DNA of 64,000 bases from Psococerastis gibbosa. Lineage: Eukaryota; Arthropoda; Insecta; Psocodea; Psocidae. The notes below the pieces were generated by a model, which saw only the letters and a list, made by a program, of their open reading frames with translations, was not told the DNA's origin and did no database searches. This document shows positions 1-12,400 of this stretch, piece by piece. The DNA lies in assembly GCA_963971405.1 (NCBI GenBank), contig OZ020490.1, positions 34,249,464 to 34,313,463 on the forward strand, read 5' to 3'. How positions within the stretch are numbered: the stretch's first letter is position 1; each line of letters opens with the position of its first letter. A program made the position numbers and the translations under genes.

Positions 1-755
1 TCTTTAAAATATGGCAGAGACTTATTAATGATGTCTGCTACCACGTCATGACACATTCACATTCAAAATCCACGTCGGTGGAATATCCGCCTCAGCTAAA
101 CCAGCAAAGGAATCTGCAATGGAAATAATGACGCTGGAGTTGTAGCGCATTTCAACGTGTAGGAATTTTTCAGTGTGGCTCAGATAAGTTTGAGCTATGT
201 GAGTTCAAGGAAAAACATCATGGCCGCCTTATGTAATACACACAATCATGTAAACAAAGAAACTTTATGTTGCAAAGTCTGTAATTACGTTTTTTTAGGC
301 ATTGTAAGGATATTCTAAATTTTTGGATTATACTATACTAGGGGGATTCACTCTGTTGATAGAAAGTAGGAATAGAACTCTAGTTTTTCTACGGTAGAAA
401 TAATGCCATAAGGATATGTGTTAATCGTGTTTTTCTACGGTTTTCTACTACTTGGGGAATTAAAACAAAGCAACCGGAACCGGTCGACCATATTTGTTGT
501 TTTTATTGCTCATATTTAATTATTTAATTTTAAAGTTGTACAAGACAAATAAACGGCAAAAAACAGTAGGAAATATGTAGCAAGAGGTGGACTGCGGAAG
601 CTGTTAATAAGGTCGTCGAGATATTAATAGCCAAAGGCAAAGAAACTTTGGAGGTAAGTTTTTACTGTATATCAAAATTAAATATGCTGCTTACGTTATT
701 TGCCTGTTGATACCCATCTCAAAATTGCCTAAACTTACTAGGAATTAGGATTACA

Positions 756-1841
756 GCAATGGCCAGTTTTTGGAACAATTACAACCCAGCCTCAAACCGT
801 CTTGCAACCCAGCGAGGACCCCTGACCAGAGCTAAGGAACTTGCAGTCAAGTACAACATCAATATAGGAGAACCCGAGCAAATGCCTTTGTGCCACAAGA
901 TCCAGAAGTTCCTACCAGAGAAGTACCTCTCTGTATACAACCACAATGCACCAAAATCTCAATCATTACCAGACCATCTTCAGAAGGCAGCTTATCAAAC
1001 ACTGCATGAAAGATATCCTGAAACAGAATGGCTCCACATATATACAGACGGGTCCTGTGTTCCTGGCGCTGGAAAAACTGGAGCAGGCTACTACTGTCGA
1101 CTCTTTGAGGGCTTTTGCGCTGTCGGCGCACCCCTCAGTAACATTGACGGGGAAATAGTGGCAGTTGAGAAGGCAATGGAGAGACTTGGGGACACTCAAA
1201 CCCATGAAAAAGTGGTATTCCTAGTGGACTCAAAATCGGCCATTGAAGCACTAACGTCCAACACATATACAGAATGTCCCTTCACACTTAAGTGCAGACA
1301 GTCACTCAGCAATCTAATGGAGCATGGGACAACAGTAGCGTTGCAGTGGATCCCTAGTCATGTCGACATCAATGGAAACGAGAAGGCAGACTTCCTCGCA
1401 AAGATGGGCACACATCTCCACCAACCAACTGGCCGGTCGTCCCTTGCATCAGCCAAGAATGCCATACAGTTAGCAGTGCGTAGGAAAATCATTAGCACTT
1501 CTAAACAAGCGGCAGAAGGTAAGAGATGGAACGTACTGGCTTCAAGACCCGTCAACAGAACTCTACCACGACCTACATTCGTCGCTGTCTTCCGCACCAC
1601 CACCGGACATGACCTTCTAGCAGCCCACCTGAACAGAATAGGCATCCTGCAGTCACCGGCCTGTCCACTTTGTGACTTCCACACCATGGATGCATCCCAC
1701 TTATATAGCTGCCCAATACTGACCGAGGGAAGGCGGGCACTACCACTAACAGGAGCACCACTCACGGCACATCTATACTGGTCAGCGCGGCGCTTAATGG
1801 CAGAAATGCCAAGAGCGGGCGTTGGCTAGTAAGTAAGTAAG
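756..1841 (+). mobile_element. 5'-truncated LINE with (TAAG)n tail
   Basis: Alignment with the second duplication copy shows this segment is absent there and replaces about 25 bases. It ends in AGTAAGTAAGTAAG. The same 3' end, truncated to 99 bp, sits at 8582-8680 with a perfect target duplication, which confirms the family. It holds one long ORF. Confidence 0.85.
759..1829 (+). CDS. LINE RNase H domain plus C-terminal zinc knuckle
   Basis: The 356-residue ORF has an RNase H fold at about 92-218 with D97 (YTDGS), E132 (DGEIVAV), D157 (VDSKSA) and D211 (EKADFLA), the full DEDD set. H201 of SHVDINGNEKAD is also present. A CCHC motif follows (C302, C305, H314, C318), as in the C-terminal tails of LINEs of the I/R1/LOA type. 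The reverse transcriptase upstream has been lost. The ATG lies three bases inside the insertion junction, so the ORF is probably an internal piece that happens to begin with Met. Whether it is expressed is unknown. Confidence 0.8.
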   Translation: MASFWNNYNPASNRLATQRGPLTRAKELAVKYNINIGEPEQMPLCHKIQKFLPEKYLSVYNHNAPKSQSLPDHLQKAAYQTLHERYPETEWLHIYTDGSCVPGAGKTGAGYYCRLFEGFCAVGAPLSNIDGEIVAVEKAMERLGDTQTHEKVVFLVDSKSAIEALTSNTYTECPFTLKCRQSLSNLMEHGTTVALQWIPSHVDINGNEKADFLAKMGTHLHQPTGRSSLASAKNAIQLAVRRKIISTSKQAAEGKRWNVLASRPVNRTLPRPTFVAVFRTTTGHDLLAAHLNRIGILQSPACPLCDFHTMDASHLYSCPILTEGRRALPLTGAPLTAHLYWSARRLMAEMPRAGVG

Positions 1842-2254
1842 TAGTTATACGATTAAAAAAGCCGCAGACGTAAGTAACTACTTCGTTCCTTTGAAGTACG
1901 TACTGTACTTACGCAAGAATGGCTAGGCCTATGTTTTGCATTAGTTCGGGTATTTAGGTAAATTATTCCTCAGGGCTATGCTGCAGGAAATTTGGAGTTA
2001 CTATACATTTGAATACGGCATTCAGTAATTTTGATGCGAACAATAATATTGGTGTGGTGCATGGATTTTAGATTATTGAAAGCAGTTAGGCCTACACATC
2101 TCCGGTTTTTCTTTCTGTTTCAGAAGCCAACCGCCCAGACAATAACAAAGAGAATGACGCCAACGAGCCAATCAGAAACGAGAGCACCAGTCAGTCAGTT
2201 AGTTAGTTGGTAGTACGGTACCTCCGCGATACAACCTTAGAAGGGTACGTGTAC

Positions 2255-2395
2255 GTAATCCCACTGAAGATGTCGACCGCAGTTGTTGACGAAACGTTTG
2301 GAAGCCTACTTTCAAATCGACCACGGCCTATTAGCCCGGATTCTTCTTTTCCCTTATTAGACTCCGGCCGTGAAAGCCTTCGTTATTATATTTAA
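2255..2395 (+). repeat. Conserved CTGAAGA...GACGAAACGTTTG block
   Basis: This block has relatives at 8140-8276 (+), 6130-6262 (-), 38945-39065 (-) and 43273-43395 (+). Partial relatives of its 3' half lie at 39690-39735 and 52305-52355. The shared core is CTGA(A/T)GATGTCGA followed by GTTGACGAAACGTTTG and, about 30 bases on, CCACGGCC...CCCGGATTC. It is present both inside Harbinger-like elements and outside them, so it is probably a small mobile unit or a LINE/SINE tail. It also forms short ORFs, which I do not think are genes. Confidence 0.6.
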
Positions 2396-2724
2396 TTCAA
2401 AACGTGTCGTTCTATACAATTTAAGTGTTAATTTATTATTCTACTGTCAAATCATTAAAACATTGAACCATATTTGGCTTGCAAAGTGTAATCAGGCCTT
2501 AATAAATTAGTTATTAATTTGATTGCATAAGTTGTTACACTATTTATACGAATTTTTATTGCCTGCTGGCGTAAGTCAAACATTGACTTATCATACAATA
2601 CAAAATGAAATTAATTATACAACAAACCCATAGCTTTAAAATCGTTTCCATGAGCGCCTTCCTTTTACTGGTACCAGCTGTATTATCTTGTACATCTTGC
2701 GCTTTGATGGCATAGTTTTGTTTG

Positions 2725-3138
2725 CGCACTAGGGGTCTTCACAGTGTTTGTGTTATCAAGTTATCCCTCGTCCATGGAATGATTATCTTCAGCAAGTCAG
2801 GAAAGACTCGGAGATCATAACCTTTTTCTTCTGAGATCACAATCTCAACGATTGGTTGGCAGGAATTCCCTGCATATCATCCTCCAGCTCTCTCGGTCCT
2901 ACGCCTTCCTCTTCAGCTCCTGATACGTCCGAACTCCTGCATCCTCCTTCAGTTGATCCATGAATTCCTTCTTCGGCCGTCCTCTTCTTTTGGTTCACAA
3001 CTTATGTTGAGTTAAAGAGTTCATGTCCGAACTATGAAGACTGGAGACACCACTGCTAAATGTTGTTGCCAACCAGTTATTACCTTGATGTAACTTATCT
3101 ATCTTCTATCGCTATCTTCTAAATTCCTTAAAACTTAC
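2725..3138. other. Flank 3' of exon 9: element end and LINE RT remnant
   Basis: 2733-2767 is the broken left end of the AGGGGTCTTC element. On the minus strand 2995-2865 reads RPKKEFMDQLKED, then YQELKRKA-stop-DRESWR, the C-terminal signature of a LINE reverse-transcriptase ORF with one in-frame TAG. Nothing else is recognisable. Confidence 0.55.
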
Positions 3139-3402
3139 CTCAACCTTCACCAACTTCTGTTTCTTCTCCTCGCCAAAATCAGTAATCTCATTGGTGAGCA
3201 CATCATATGGGAGCTTCTGCGATGGCACATACTCAACATCCTTGCAGATATTCAGGTACATACACACCTGCTGCGGTGTAAAGTTAGCAACAATCATATC
3301 TACAAGGTGTTCAGTGTACTGCTCCACGAAGTTATCACATTGCTTCACCAGAATGCTGGGCAGTTTGGCACAGACTTTGGATAGGGCCTCTCTGACGGAT
3401 GC
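3139..3402 (-). CDS. PSAP: Prosaposin exon 9: rest of SapB5
   Basis: The 88-codon exon (residues 540-627) supplies C550, C561, C586 and C592 of SapB5, a sequon in NFT, and about 35 charged linker residues ending LVKVE at a GTAAGT donor. There is no stop codon, so the gene continues at lower coordinates. No further SapB exon is visible between 1 and 3138, which is mostly transposon, so the next exon must lie left of the window. Confidence 0.92.
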
Positions 3403-6400
3403 CTGAAAAAAGACCATAAATGTGAGAATGTGAGAAGTTATTGTATTACAATATAGTCGTTATTCATTCGTTCATTCAACTATGACATCCCATTGGTCTT
3501 CCGATTATCAGGTTAATAGTTACGTTATCAGCATACAACTGCTGACGGGTATTCCATTAATAGTGTCAATGGTAAGCATGTTGCTGGTTGTCGCTTGCAG
3601 CCGTTGTGGGTTGTTATCGAAACTTGCACTAGTTTGCCAATCAACTTCATGTGGGACAATGCCTTCTTCTCTTAATGCCTCTTCTACCGAGGATTGGCGA
3701 CCGTAATGGCAATTTCGGCTTGGGAGACTACTGCTCTGAAAAGGGAAGTCGTGTTCTTACCAAACCACTGTCTCAGGTTTTTCAGCCATTTTCTTCTTCA
3801 GCTTCTGCCTGTGTCCTTCTATTGTTCCTTGGATTATTACATGCAGAAGGCGATACTTTTCGTTCCACATAAAGATCCCTCCCTGAAGAAAACCATTCAG
3901 CATCTTGTCTTATCTATTAAGAAAGATGCTTGGCCTTGCTAAGTAATATTGCTGTTTTAAAGCGTCCATTTGTCGAACTTACCTTGGTTTTGTTGTCAGA
4001 TAATTCTGTATACAGTTCTTGAATGACAAAGAGACAGAGCGGACAAGTTGGTCCCCCCTGAAGTACTTCAGGTTCATACTTGTTGGCTAGTTCTTGAGCA
4101 GGACATACTTTCAGACTGGGGCACACCTGAAATCAGAAAATATATCGTTAAATGAGTCAAACTTAGTCACAATTTAAATATTGGCACCAAACTAACGATT
4201 CGATGGTTACTCATGGCATATAAAGAAGAAGTACATACCTGTGAAGGATCAATCTCCTGTGCTACAATAGCAATAAAAGCATCGCCATAGAGACTGACAA
4301 ACTCTCTGCACTGCACTTCAACGCTCTTGGGCAGGACGTCGCAGACATCGTCGAGCACCTTCTTGATAGCGTCTTCACCGTACGGTTGAGTGATCACCTT
4401 CTGCACGTAGTGGAGAAGGTACTGACAGAACACGCACGACTGCTTCTCATTGACTGCGAGGTCCTTCTCTAGGCTGGGCGCCTTAACGTCATAGAGCTCC
4501 GATGGAAGGTTAATGGTTGAGATAGGGTCACCGTAGATGATGGACAGACGCTCGTCGGTGGCTTTACCAACCACACGAACCTAGACACATAAGCAAAAAT
4601 GTTGTTGAAGACTGTACTGACAGGGTACCTAAACTGGAGTTTTTATATAGGACAGATAGGATATTGGAACCCGCGAAAATTTTTTTTGAACCCTGCGACC
4701 ACCAGCTACTTCTTTTCAATGACTGGTAGGAGCGCCAGATATTCAAAATATTATTTTGGAGGGAAGTGAATATCCCAACTCTCCTATACAGAATTCTTAG
4801 GCGACGTGGATTTTGAATGTGATTGTGTCATGACGTGGTAGCAGACATCATTAATAAGTCTCTACCATATTATAACTTAATTTACATTAGATAAGTTAAG
4901 TATCTACACAATGGTCTCTTTAAAATATGGCAGACTTATTAATGATGTCTGCTACCACGTCATGACACATTCACATTCAAAATCCACGTCGGTGGAATAG
5001 CCGCCTTAGCTAAACCAGCAAAGGAATCTGCAATGGAAATAATGACGCTGGAGTTGTAGCGCATTTCAACGTGTAGGAATTTTTCAGTGTAGCTCAGATA
5101 AGTTTGAGCTATGTGAGTTCAAGGAAAAACATCATGGCCGCCTTATGTAATACACACAATAGGGGGATTCACTCTGTTGATAGAAAAGGGAATAGAAAAA
5201 TCGAAAAATAGCTCAGAGTGAGGATACCTCCGTCAACGGTAGAAATAGAGAAAGTTTTTAAGGCGCCTTCTGTGAGGTAAAAATTGAAATTGTATGCTAC
5301 AAGGAACTACCAACAGGTGTGGGCGCTACGGTCTTGTCTTTTTGTCAGTTTGTTTTTGTTTTTAGTCGTGTAATTTGTTTTTGATTGTAGCAGGTGTTTT
5401 TTTTTCACTTTAAGTTTAAACTTATTTTTCATTACCTACCTACCTATGCCTAAATTAGGAAATACGTTGAAAGCCATGAAACGCGTTTGCATTGGGTCTG
5501 TCCCTAAATCTAAGGAGTGGTGGACCAACGTGCTTCCGAGCCACGAGTCCCCGACGAAATGTGCGGTTTAACATTTTCATGAGAGTTTTGCATTGGCCAA
5601 ATGAACAGGAAAGAAGAGAAATCGTCCATGCAAAAATTCACGAGCTGCCTCATTGTATTGGCTACTTAGACGGTTGTGGAGAGTTCCTACTCACGCAAAC
5701 AAAATTATGCCATCAAAGCGCAAGATGTACAAGATAATACAACCGGTACCAGTAGAAGGAAGGCGCTCATGGAAACAGTTTTAAAGCTATGATGTGCAGC
5801 CTCTGTCAATTATAAGTATTTTATAGCTAGCCCATTCGTTCTCTTTCAATGATTGACTTACGACAGCAGCAATAACAATTCGTATAAATAGTATCATCTA
5901 CCGTACCTAACCATATAATATACCTGGGCGTGTATGGCCTAGACGGCATTGCGCCCCAAAAATAAAAAATAAAAAAAATAAAAAATAGTATCATAACTAA
6001 TGTAATCAAATTAAATAACTAATGTATTAAAGCCTATATGCAAAGCAAATATGGTTCAATGTTTTATTGATTTGACAGTAGAATAATAAATTAACACTTA
6101 AATTGTATCGAACGACACATTTTGAATTCAATATAATAACGAAGGCTTTCACGGTTGGAGTCTAATAAGGGGACAGAAGAATCCGGGCTAATAGGCCTTG
6201 GTCGATTTCAAAGTAGGCTTCCAAACGTTTCGTCAACAACTGCGTACGACATCTTCAGTGGGGTGACGTACACCTATACTTCTAAGGTTGTATCGAGGAG
6301 GTATCGTAGCAACTGACTGACTGAGTGACGGACTACTGACTGGTGCTGTGGTGCAGGTATGGTTCGGTGCGCAGGCGCTCTCGTTTCTGATTGGGTCGTT

Positions 6401-9400
6401 GGCGTCATTCTTTTTTTTGTTGTCTGGGCGGTTGGTTTCCGAAACAGAAAGAAAAACCGGAGATGTGTAGACCTAACTGCATTTAATAATATAGCATCCA
6501 TGCACCACACCAATATTATTATTCGTAGCAAAATTACTGAACGCCGTATTCCAATGTACAGTAACTCCAAATTTCCTGCAGAATAGCCCTAAGGAATAAT
6601 TTACCTAAATACTCGAACAAATGCAAAAAAACACTGGCCATAAGGCATAAGTACAGTACCTACGTACTTCAAAGGAACGAAGTAGTTGTATCTGCGGCTT
6701 GTTTAAGCGTAAAACTTACGTGTTAATAACAATCAATTGCAATCCTAATTCCTAGTATGTTTCGGCGATTTTCAGATGGGTATCAACAGCAAATAACGTA
6801 AGCAGCATATTTAATTTTGATATGTACAGTAAACACACGCAACTTACCTCCAAATTAAGTTTCTTGTACTTTGGCTATTAATATCTCGAGGAACTTATTA
6901 ACAGCTTCCGCAGTCCACCTCTTGCTACTTCTTCGCAGTCCTTCTTCTTCCGCAGTCCACCTCTTGCTACTTCTCTCTTGCTACGTCTTGTACAACTCAT
7001 TTTTTAAATTCAATAATTAAATATGAGCAATAAAAACAACAAATATGGTCGACCGTTTGCTTTGTTTTTGATTCCCCAAGTAGTAGAAAACCGTAGAAAG
7101 ACAGGATTAACACACGTCCTTATGGCATTATTTCTACCGTAGAAAAACTTTAGTTCTATTTCTACTTTCTATCAACAGAGTGAATCCCCCTAATCATGTA
7201 AACAAAGAAACTTTATGTTGCAAAGTCTGTAATTACGTTTTTTTAGGCATTGTAAGGATATTCTAAATTTTTAGATTCTAATATACTAGGGGGATTCACT
7301 CTGTTGGTAGAACGTAGAAATAGAACTACAGTTTTTCTACGGTAGAAATAATGCCATAAGGACATGTGTTAATCGTGTCTTTCTACGGCTTTCTACTACT
7401 TGGGGAATCAAAAACAAAGCAAATGGTCGACCATATTTGTTGTTTTTATTGCTCATATTTAATTATTTAATTTAAAAAATGAGTTGTACAAGACAAATTA
7501 ACGACAAAAAACAGAAGGAAATATGTAGCAAGAGGTGGACTGCGGAAGCTGTAAATAAGGTCTTCAAGATATTAATAGCCAAAGGCAAAGAAACTTTGGA
7601 GGTAAGTTTTTACTGTATATCAAAATTAAATATGCTGCTTACGTTATTTGCCTGTTGATACCCATCTGAAAATTGCCTAAACTTACTAGGAATTAGGATT
7701 ACAATTGATTGCTGTTAACATGTTAGTTTTACGATTAAAAAAGCCGCAGACGTAAGTAACTACTTCGTTCCTTTGAAGTACGTACTGTACTTACGCAAGA
7801 ATGGCTAGGCCTATGTTTTGCATTAGTTCGGGTATTTAGGTAAATTATTCCTCAGGGCTATGCTGCAGGAAATTTGGAGTTACTATACATTTGAATACGG
7901 CATTCAGTAATTTTGATGCGAATAATAATATTGGTGTGGTGCATGGATTTTAGATTATTGAAAGCAGTTAGGCCTACACATCTCCGGTTTTTCTTTCTGT
8001 TTCAGAAGCCAACCACCCCAGACAACAACAAAGAGAATGACGCCAACGAGCCAATCAGAAACGAGAGCACCAGTCAGTCAGTAAGTTAGTTGGTAGTACG
8101 GTACCCCCGCGATACAACCATAGAAGGGTACGTATACGTAATCCCACTGAAGATGTCGACCGCAGTTGTTGACGAAACGTTTGGAAGCCTATTTTCAAAT
8201 CGACCACAGCCTATTAGCCCGGATTCTTCTTTCCCCTTATTAGACTCCGGCCGTGAAAGCCTTCGTTATTATATTTAATTCAAAACGTGTCGTTCTATAC
8301 AATTTAAGTGTCAATTTATTATTCTACTGTCAAATCATTAAAACATTGAACCATGGCTTGCAAAGTGTAATCAGGCCTTAATAAATTAGTTATTAATTTG
8401 ATTGCATAAGTTGTTACACTATTTATACGAATTTTTATTGCCTGCTGGCGTAAATCAATCATTGAAAGAGAACGAATGGGCTAGCTATAAAATAGTTATA
8501 ATTGACATAAGCAGCGATCATAGCTTTAAAATCGTTTCCATGAGCGCCTTCCTTTTACTGGTACCAGCTGTATTAACTTGTCGACTTACCGGAGATGAAC
8601 ACACGGCACATCTATACTGGTCAGCGCGGCGCCTGATGGCAGAAATGCCAAGGGTGGGCGTTGGTTAGTAAGTAAGTAAGTGTATTAACTTGTACATCTT
8701 GCGCTTTGATGGCATAGTTTTGTTTGCGCACTAGGGGTCTTCACTGTGTTTGTGTTATCAAGTTATCACTAGTTAAGTGTGTTATATCAAGCTATGTTAA
8801 CACTCGTGGAACCCGATAACCAAGCTAACCAACGTGCTATCCTAAACGCACTTCTGAGTTGGTTAACTGTGTTATTTAGGTTGCACGGCGATCGACAGTG
8901 GTTTCACTGCCGCCATATTTGTTTATGTCGGTTGATTTGAAACACGAGTTTTAAATTTGGTAGTATTTAAATTTATTTGTATTATCTATTATGCCTCAAG
9001 CAATTTACCGTAAATACTTACAATTATAATAACCATAATGATCAAAAAATATAAACCAATGGGGCACTAGAATAGAGTTCTGCCACATTCTTTAAAACAG
9101 TGCCACGAACGTCCTGGCTACTACCACATTGTTTACTGTCATATATTTTCGATTAAACAAGATAACTCACCCCCGAGGTCCACTCACGATTGTGTGTTAA
9201 CTTGGATAGCATATCTAACTCGATAACACCAACACTGTGAAGACCCCTACTACTGCTTCACTTCTACGGCCTAAAATCCCAGGTCCCTCTTTACTTACAT
9301 TAACAGAAGATTCGCCTGTGTTAACGGTAGCATCCTTCGCTGGCCTCTGGGGTAAAGAAGAGGCCGGGAGTATTGAGTCAAATTTGCCATTTAGGTAAGT

Positions 9401-12400
9401 GTTAGATCGTGTAGGGACGGGACATATCTGGAAGAAGCTGCAGACCGCTTTGGCGTCCAAATCGTTGGCGATCATTTTGTAGATCATGTCCGAGTACTCA
9501 TCGACAATCGAGTTGCATTCGTCAGAGAACTTCTTGGTCTGAGCGCAGATTCCTTTCAGAACCTATAAAAATATTGTTGTTTGTTTTCCAACGCTCGCTT
9601 TCAGCATTTCTGCTTTTAACCAACCCTGTCAGCCTGGCGGGGGGAGTGAGTCTGAGGCAGGTTAAGAACAGACTCCTTCACCTCAGGGACAAAGGGAGTT
9701 TACTGACAGGGTAGACCTCCTGGTTATAATGGTCACACAAGTCACAAAGTCACACTATTAATTCGGAGGACTCGACACGCACTCAAACTGCCTAAGCGCA
9801 CTATCGTGTCGCACCATGTTCCCCTGTTAACCCTGTACACACTACCAAGTTTGCTGTAGTTTTTAACATGCTCTATTCTGGTAGATTAAACTTGGTACAG
9901 CCGTTGGCATACCTATAAAAATGTGATTTATATGTAATCGTGATACTGTGTAATAATTGTTTACTTCCCTTGCTGGTCATCAGATACGATCTTAAAAGAA
10001 AGGCAAAAGTAGCAATTATTAAACCCTTATTACTTCCTTTACATTAACCGAAGAGCTAAATGTTTTGTTTTTCGTATTTTGGGGTAAATTTTTTTTGTTG
10101 CGAATGAACTTGAAGGAGGAAGTCAATGAAGAGTCAACTGCATAAGGATGCAGAAGGCAACGGGAAACAAGTACATTACAATTCCCTGGTATAGTCATTA
10201 TGACTACAATTGCTATGATGATTGCCAATCATCGATAGAAGAGGCATTTCAAGCAGAAGAAGAAGCGTCACCTTTTTAAATTCCAGCTGAGTTGTGTCAG
10301 CAATCAAGATGTCCTTGACATGCAGAATAATTTGCTGACAAAAGTCGCACTCGGTATCGCCACCAGCTGACTTCCTTACGGACACACAAGACCCGGTGGT
10401 GTAGCAGATCTCTCCGTGGTTCTTGGTCGATCTGATGAATTCCTCAATGGCGTCGAAATTGTTTATGACGTGGCTGGCACAGGAGTCAGAGTAGCTGTTT
10501 AGCTTACCACACAGATTCAACAGGTATTCCATCAACTCGAGGGAGCTGGATTTCTCGATTTTGGCAATGGTCTGATTGAAGAATTTACCGCAAGTGTCGC
10601 AGTTTTGCTTCTTGAGACTTTCCACTTCCTGCAAATAAGTTCTATGTCAAAATTGGAGTGTTACCGTTTATAATAATATTTATTTATTATTTATTTTAAA
10701 ATTGGTAGGTTTGTTTTTTTGTTTTCTAACGCTTGCTTTCAGCATTTCTGCAACCTTCTCAGCCTGGCGAGGTGACAGGGGGGACCTCTTGAATATAGTG
10801 GATTCCGAACCATTTGGGGAATATAATTAAGTCACATGATTAATTCGGTGGTGACCAGGACACATCCTTATTATTGTCGGACGGAATACGATAAAATTCC
10901 TAACTATCTCCATTGGTATTATTGCATTTCCACACTAATTCCAAATTCGAGAAATACCCCGACACCTTTTAAAGTCTAATACTTAAATACCTTTTTAGGG
11001 AAAGAATCGTCGCCTTTCTTGTTGAAATCATCAAGAGCGGCATCGATTTCTTCGTTATTACACAGACCAGCGACGGAGCAGACGATATCTGGATTCATTT
11101 GTGAACCAATCGTGTCAACCAACTCGGGTACCAATTCGTCTGCTAACTTGGTGCAAATTTCCACAGCTGGCTTCACATACATCAGCTTACACGACCCGTC
11201 AAACACTTCTTTCAACTCTTCCTGTAATAAACAAAGATATTATAAATAAATCACAATAAGAGAATGTCAATTGTGGACTCTGCCTTTTGCGATCAGTGTG
11301 GCCAACCGGAAACGGTGGAACTGCCCGCATATGGATCTAGCCGTGAGGGAAAGACTCACAGTTGCCATTCGTCAAGGTTTGGGGTACTCGGTCACGGAAG
11401 TAAGGGACATTATAGCGATGGCTCTTGAACTAGGGGTATCATTGGTCCTGCAATGCCTTACAGAGGAGTTGGACGATGTAGTCACAATTTAGGAGTAACT
11501 AAGTTTGTGCTGTTCCTCGGCCTGTTATTGGCCAAGAGGCCGGAGAAAAGAAAAAAAAACAATACGAGAACGATCGAAGATAATGCTATAAAGCGTCCAC
11601 TCTCCAGTGCAAATGAAAAAGGCCCTAATTTGGTAATTTGGGTCGGTATCTTGAAGGAGCATGCTATGTATCCAAGGTGTAGTTTTTGTCAATGTCCATC
11701 CCACTATATGGGGAAGTAAGTATGATCGGTATTTGAATGTATGAGAATTTTTATTTTGAAGGACTTTTCATGGGTCCAGGCCTGCTTATAGTGGCCCATA
11801 GGTCCCTTGTCCAATGCCAACGACCCCATGGTATTTCGGGCATTATTTACATTGTTTCCGTATTAAATTTTAGCCATTGGCAAATTGACATACGTTCTCG
11901 ATGGCAAACTATACCGACTACAAGCGATAATGGACAATCTGAGAAAAGCTTACCATTCACGTAATGAAACAGCCGAAAGCATGACTTAACCAAGGGTTGC
12001 CAAATTTACAAAACATAAAAACCGGACAGGGAGTCCATGGGCCATTCTATCTAGTGTAAATTTTTCTAAAAAAAATGTCATTTTATCTAGTCTTAAATTT
12101 AGCCGTAGCCTACCGTAACTTAAATAAAAATGTAAAATGACATTAGACATTTTTAATTTCTGTAACTGTAATTTTTACATTTATTTCGTTCTATCCTCCA
12201 GAAAAAACATTTTTGCACACTCGAGCGAAAAAACCGGGCAACGCATTGTCCGGTCACACATTTATTTTTTCACCGGAAAGAGGTACAAAAAACCGGACCC
12301 CTGGCAACCCTAGACTACAGTACAGATCGGGAAGCATACCGAATTATCGGGAAAAGGGAATAGAGGAAATTCTGGACAGTGCGGGTTAAAACCAACGATC

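Larger units (their letters stand above)
340..2732. mobile_element. PIF/Harbinger-like element, defective, with LINE inserted
   Basis: The element starts with AGGGGGATTCACTCTG after the flank ACT. It shares its body with 7288-8732 and, inverted, with most of 5161-7191, whose transposase part it lacks. The internal accessory-ORF exon is broken here: its ATG is AAG and a TAA follows. The right part contains the conserved block at 2255-2395. Confidence 0.7.
1..2767. repeat. Segmental duplication, copy 1
   Basis: This block matches 4917-8768 closely over its full length once two insertions are discounted: the LINE piece 756-1841 here, and the Harbinger-like element 5161-7191 in copy 2. Copy 1 starts inside the right arm of a hairpin element (whose complete version is 4800-5005) and stops inside the left end of a TIR element (complete version 8733-9248). 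It lies on the 3' side of prosaposin exon 9, copy 2 in intron 6. Confidence 0.85.
7288..8732. mobile_element. PIF/Harbinger-like element, second duplication copy
   Basis: This is the counterpart of 340-2732 without the LINE insertion at the first site. It begins AGGGGGATTC after ACT and stops where the 8733-9248 element is inserted. A 99 bp LINE end lies at 8582-8680. It retains the accessory exon at 7479-7601 and the conserved block at 8140-8276. Confidence 0.7.
4917..8768. repeat. Segmental duplication, copy 2
   Basis: This is the second copy of the block at 1-2767, interrupted by a 2031 bp DNA transposon at 5161-7191. The order is the same in both copies: hairpin right arm, unique stretch, then AGGGGGATTC element. 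Copy 2 keeps complete flanking elements on both sides, so it looks like the parental arrangement, with copy 1 derived from it. That direction is inferred. Confidence 0.8.

Noticed and set aside
859-1765. Antisense and frame-shifted ORFs across the LINE RNase H fragment
   Set aside because: They overlap the RNase H frame, which has a full catalytic motif set, and show no domain of their own.
2207-2395. Small protein starting MSTAVVDETFG (also 8090-8278 and 43286-43504)
   Set aside because: The frame lies in a dispersed repeat block and is not kept in the inverse copies at 6130 and 38945.
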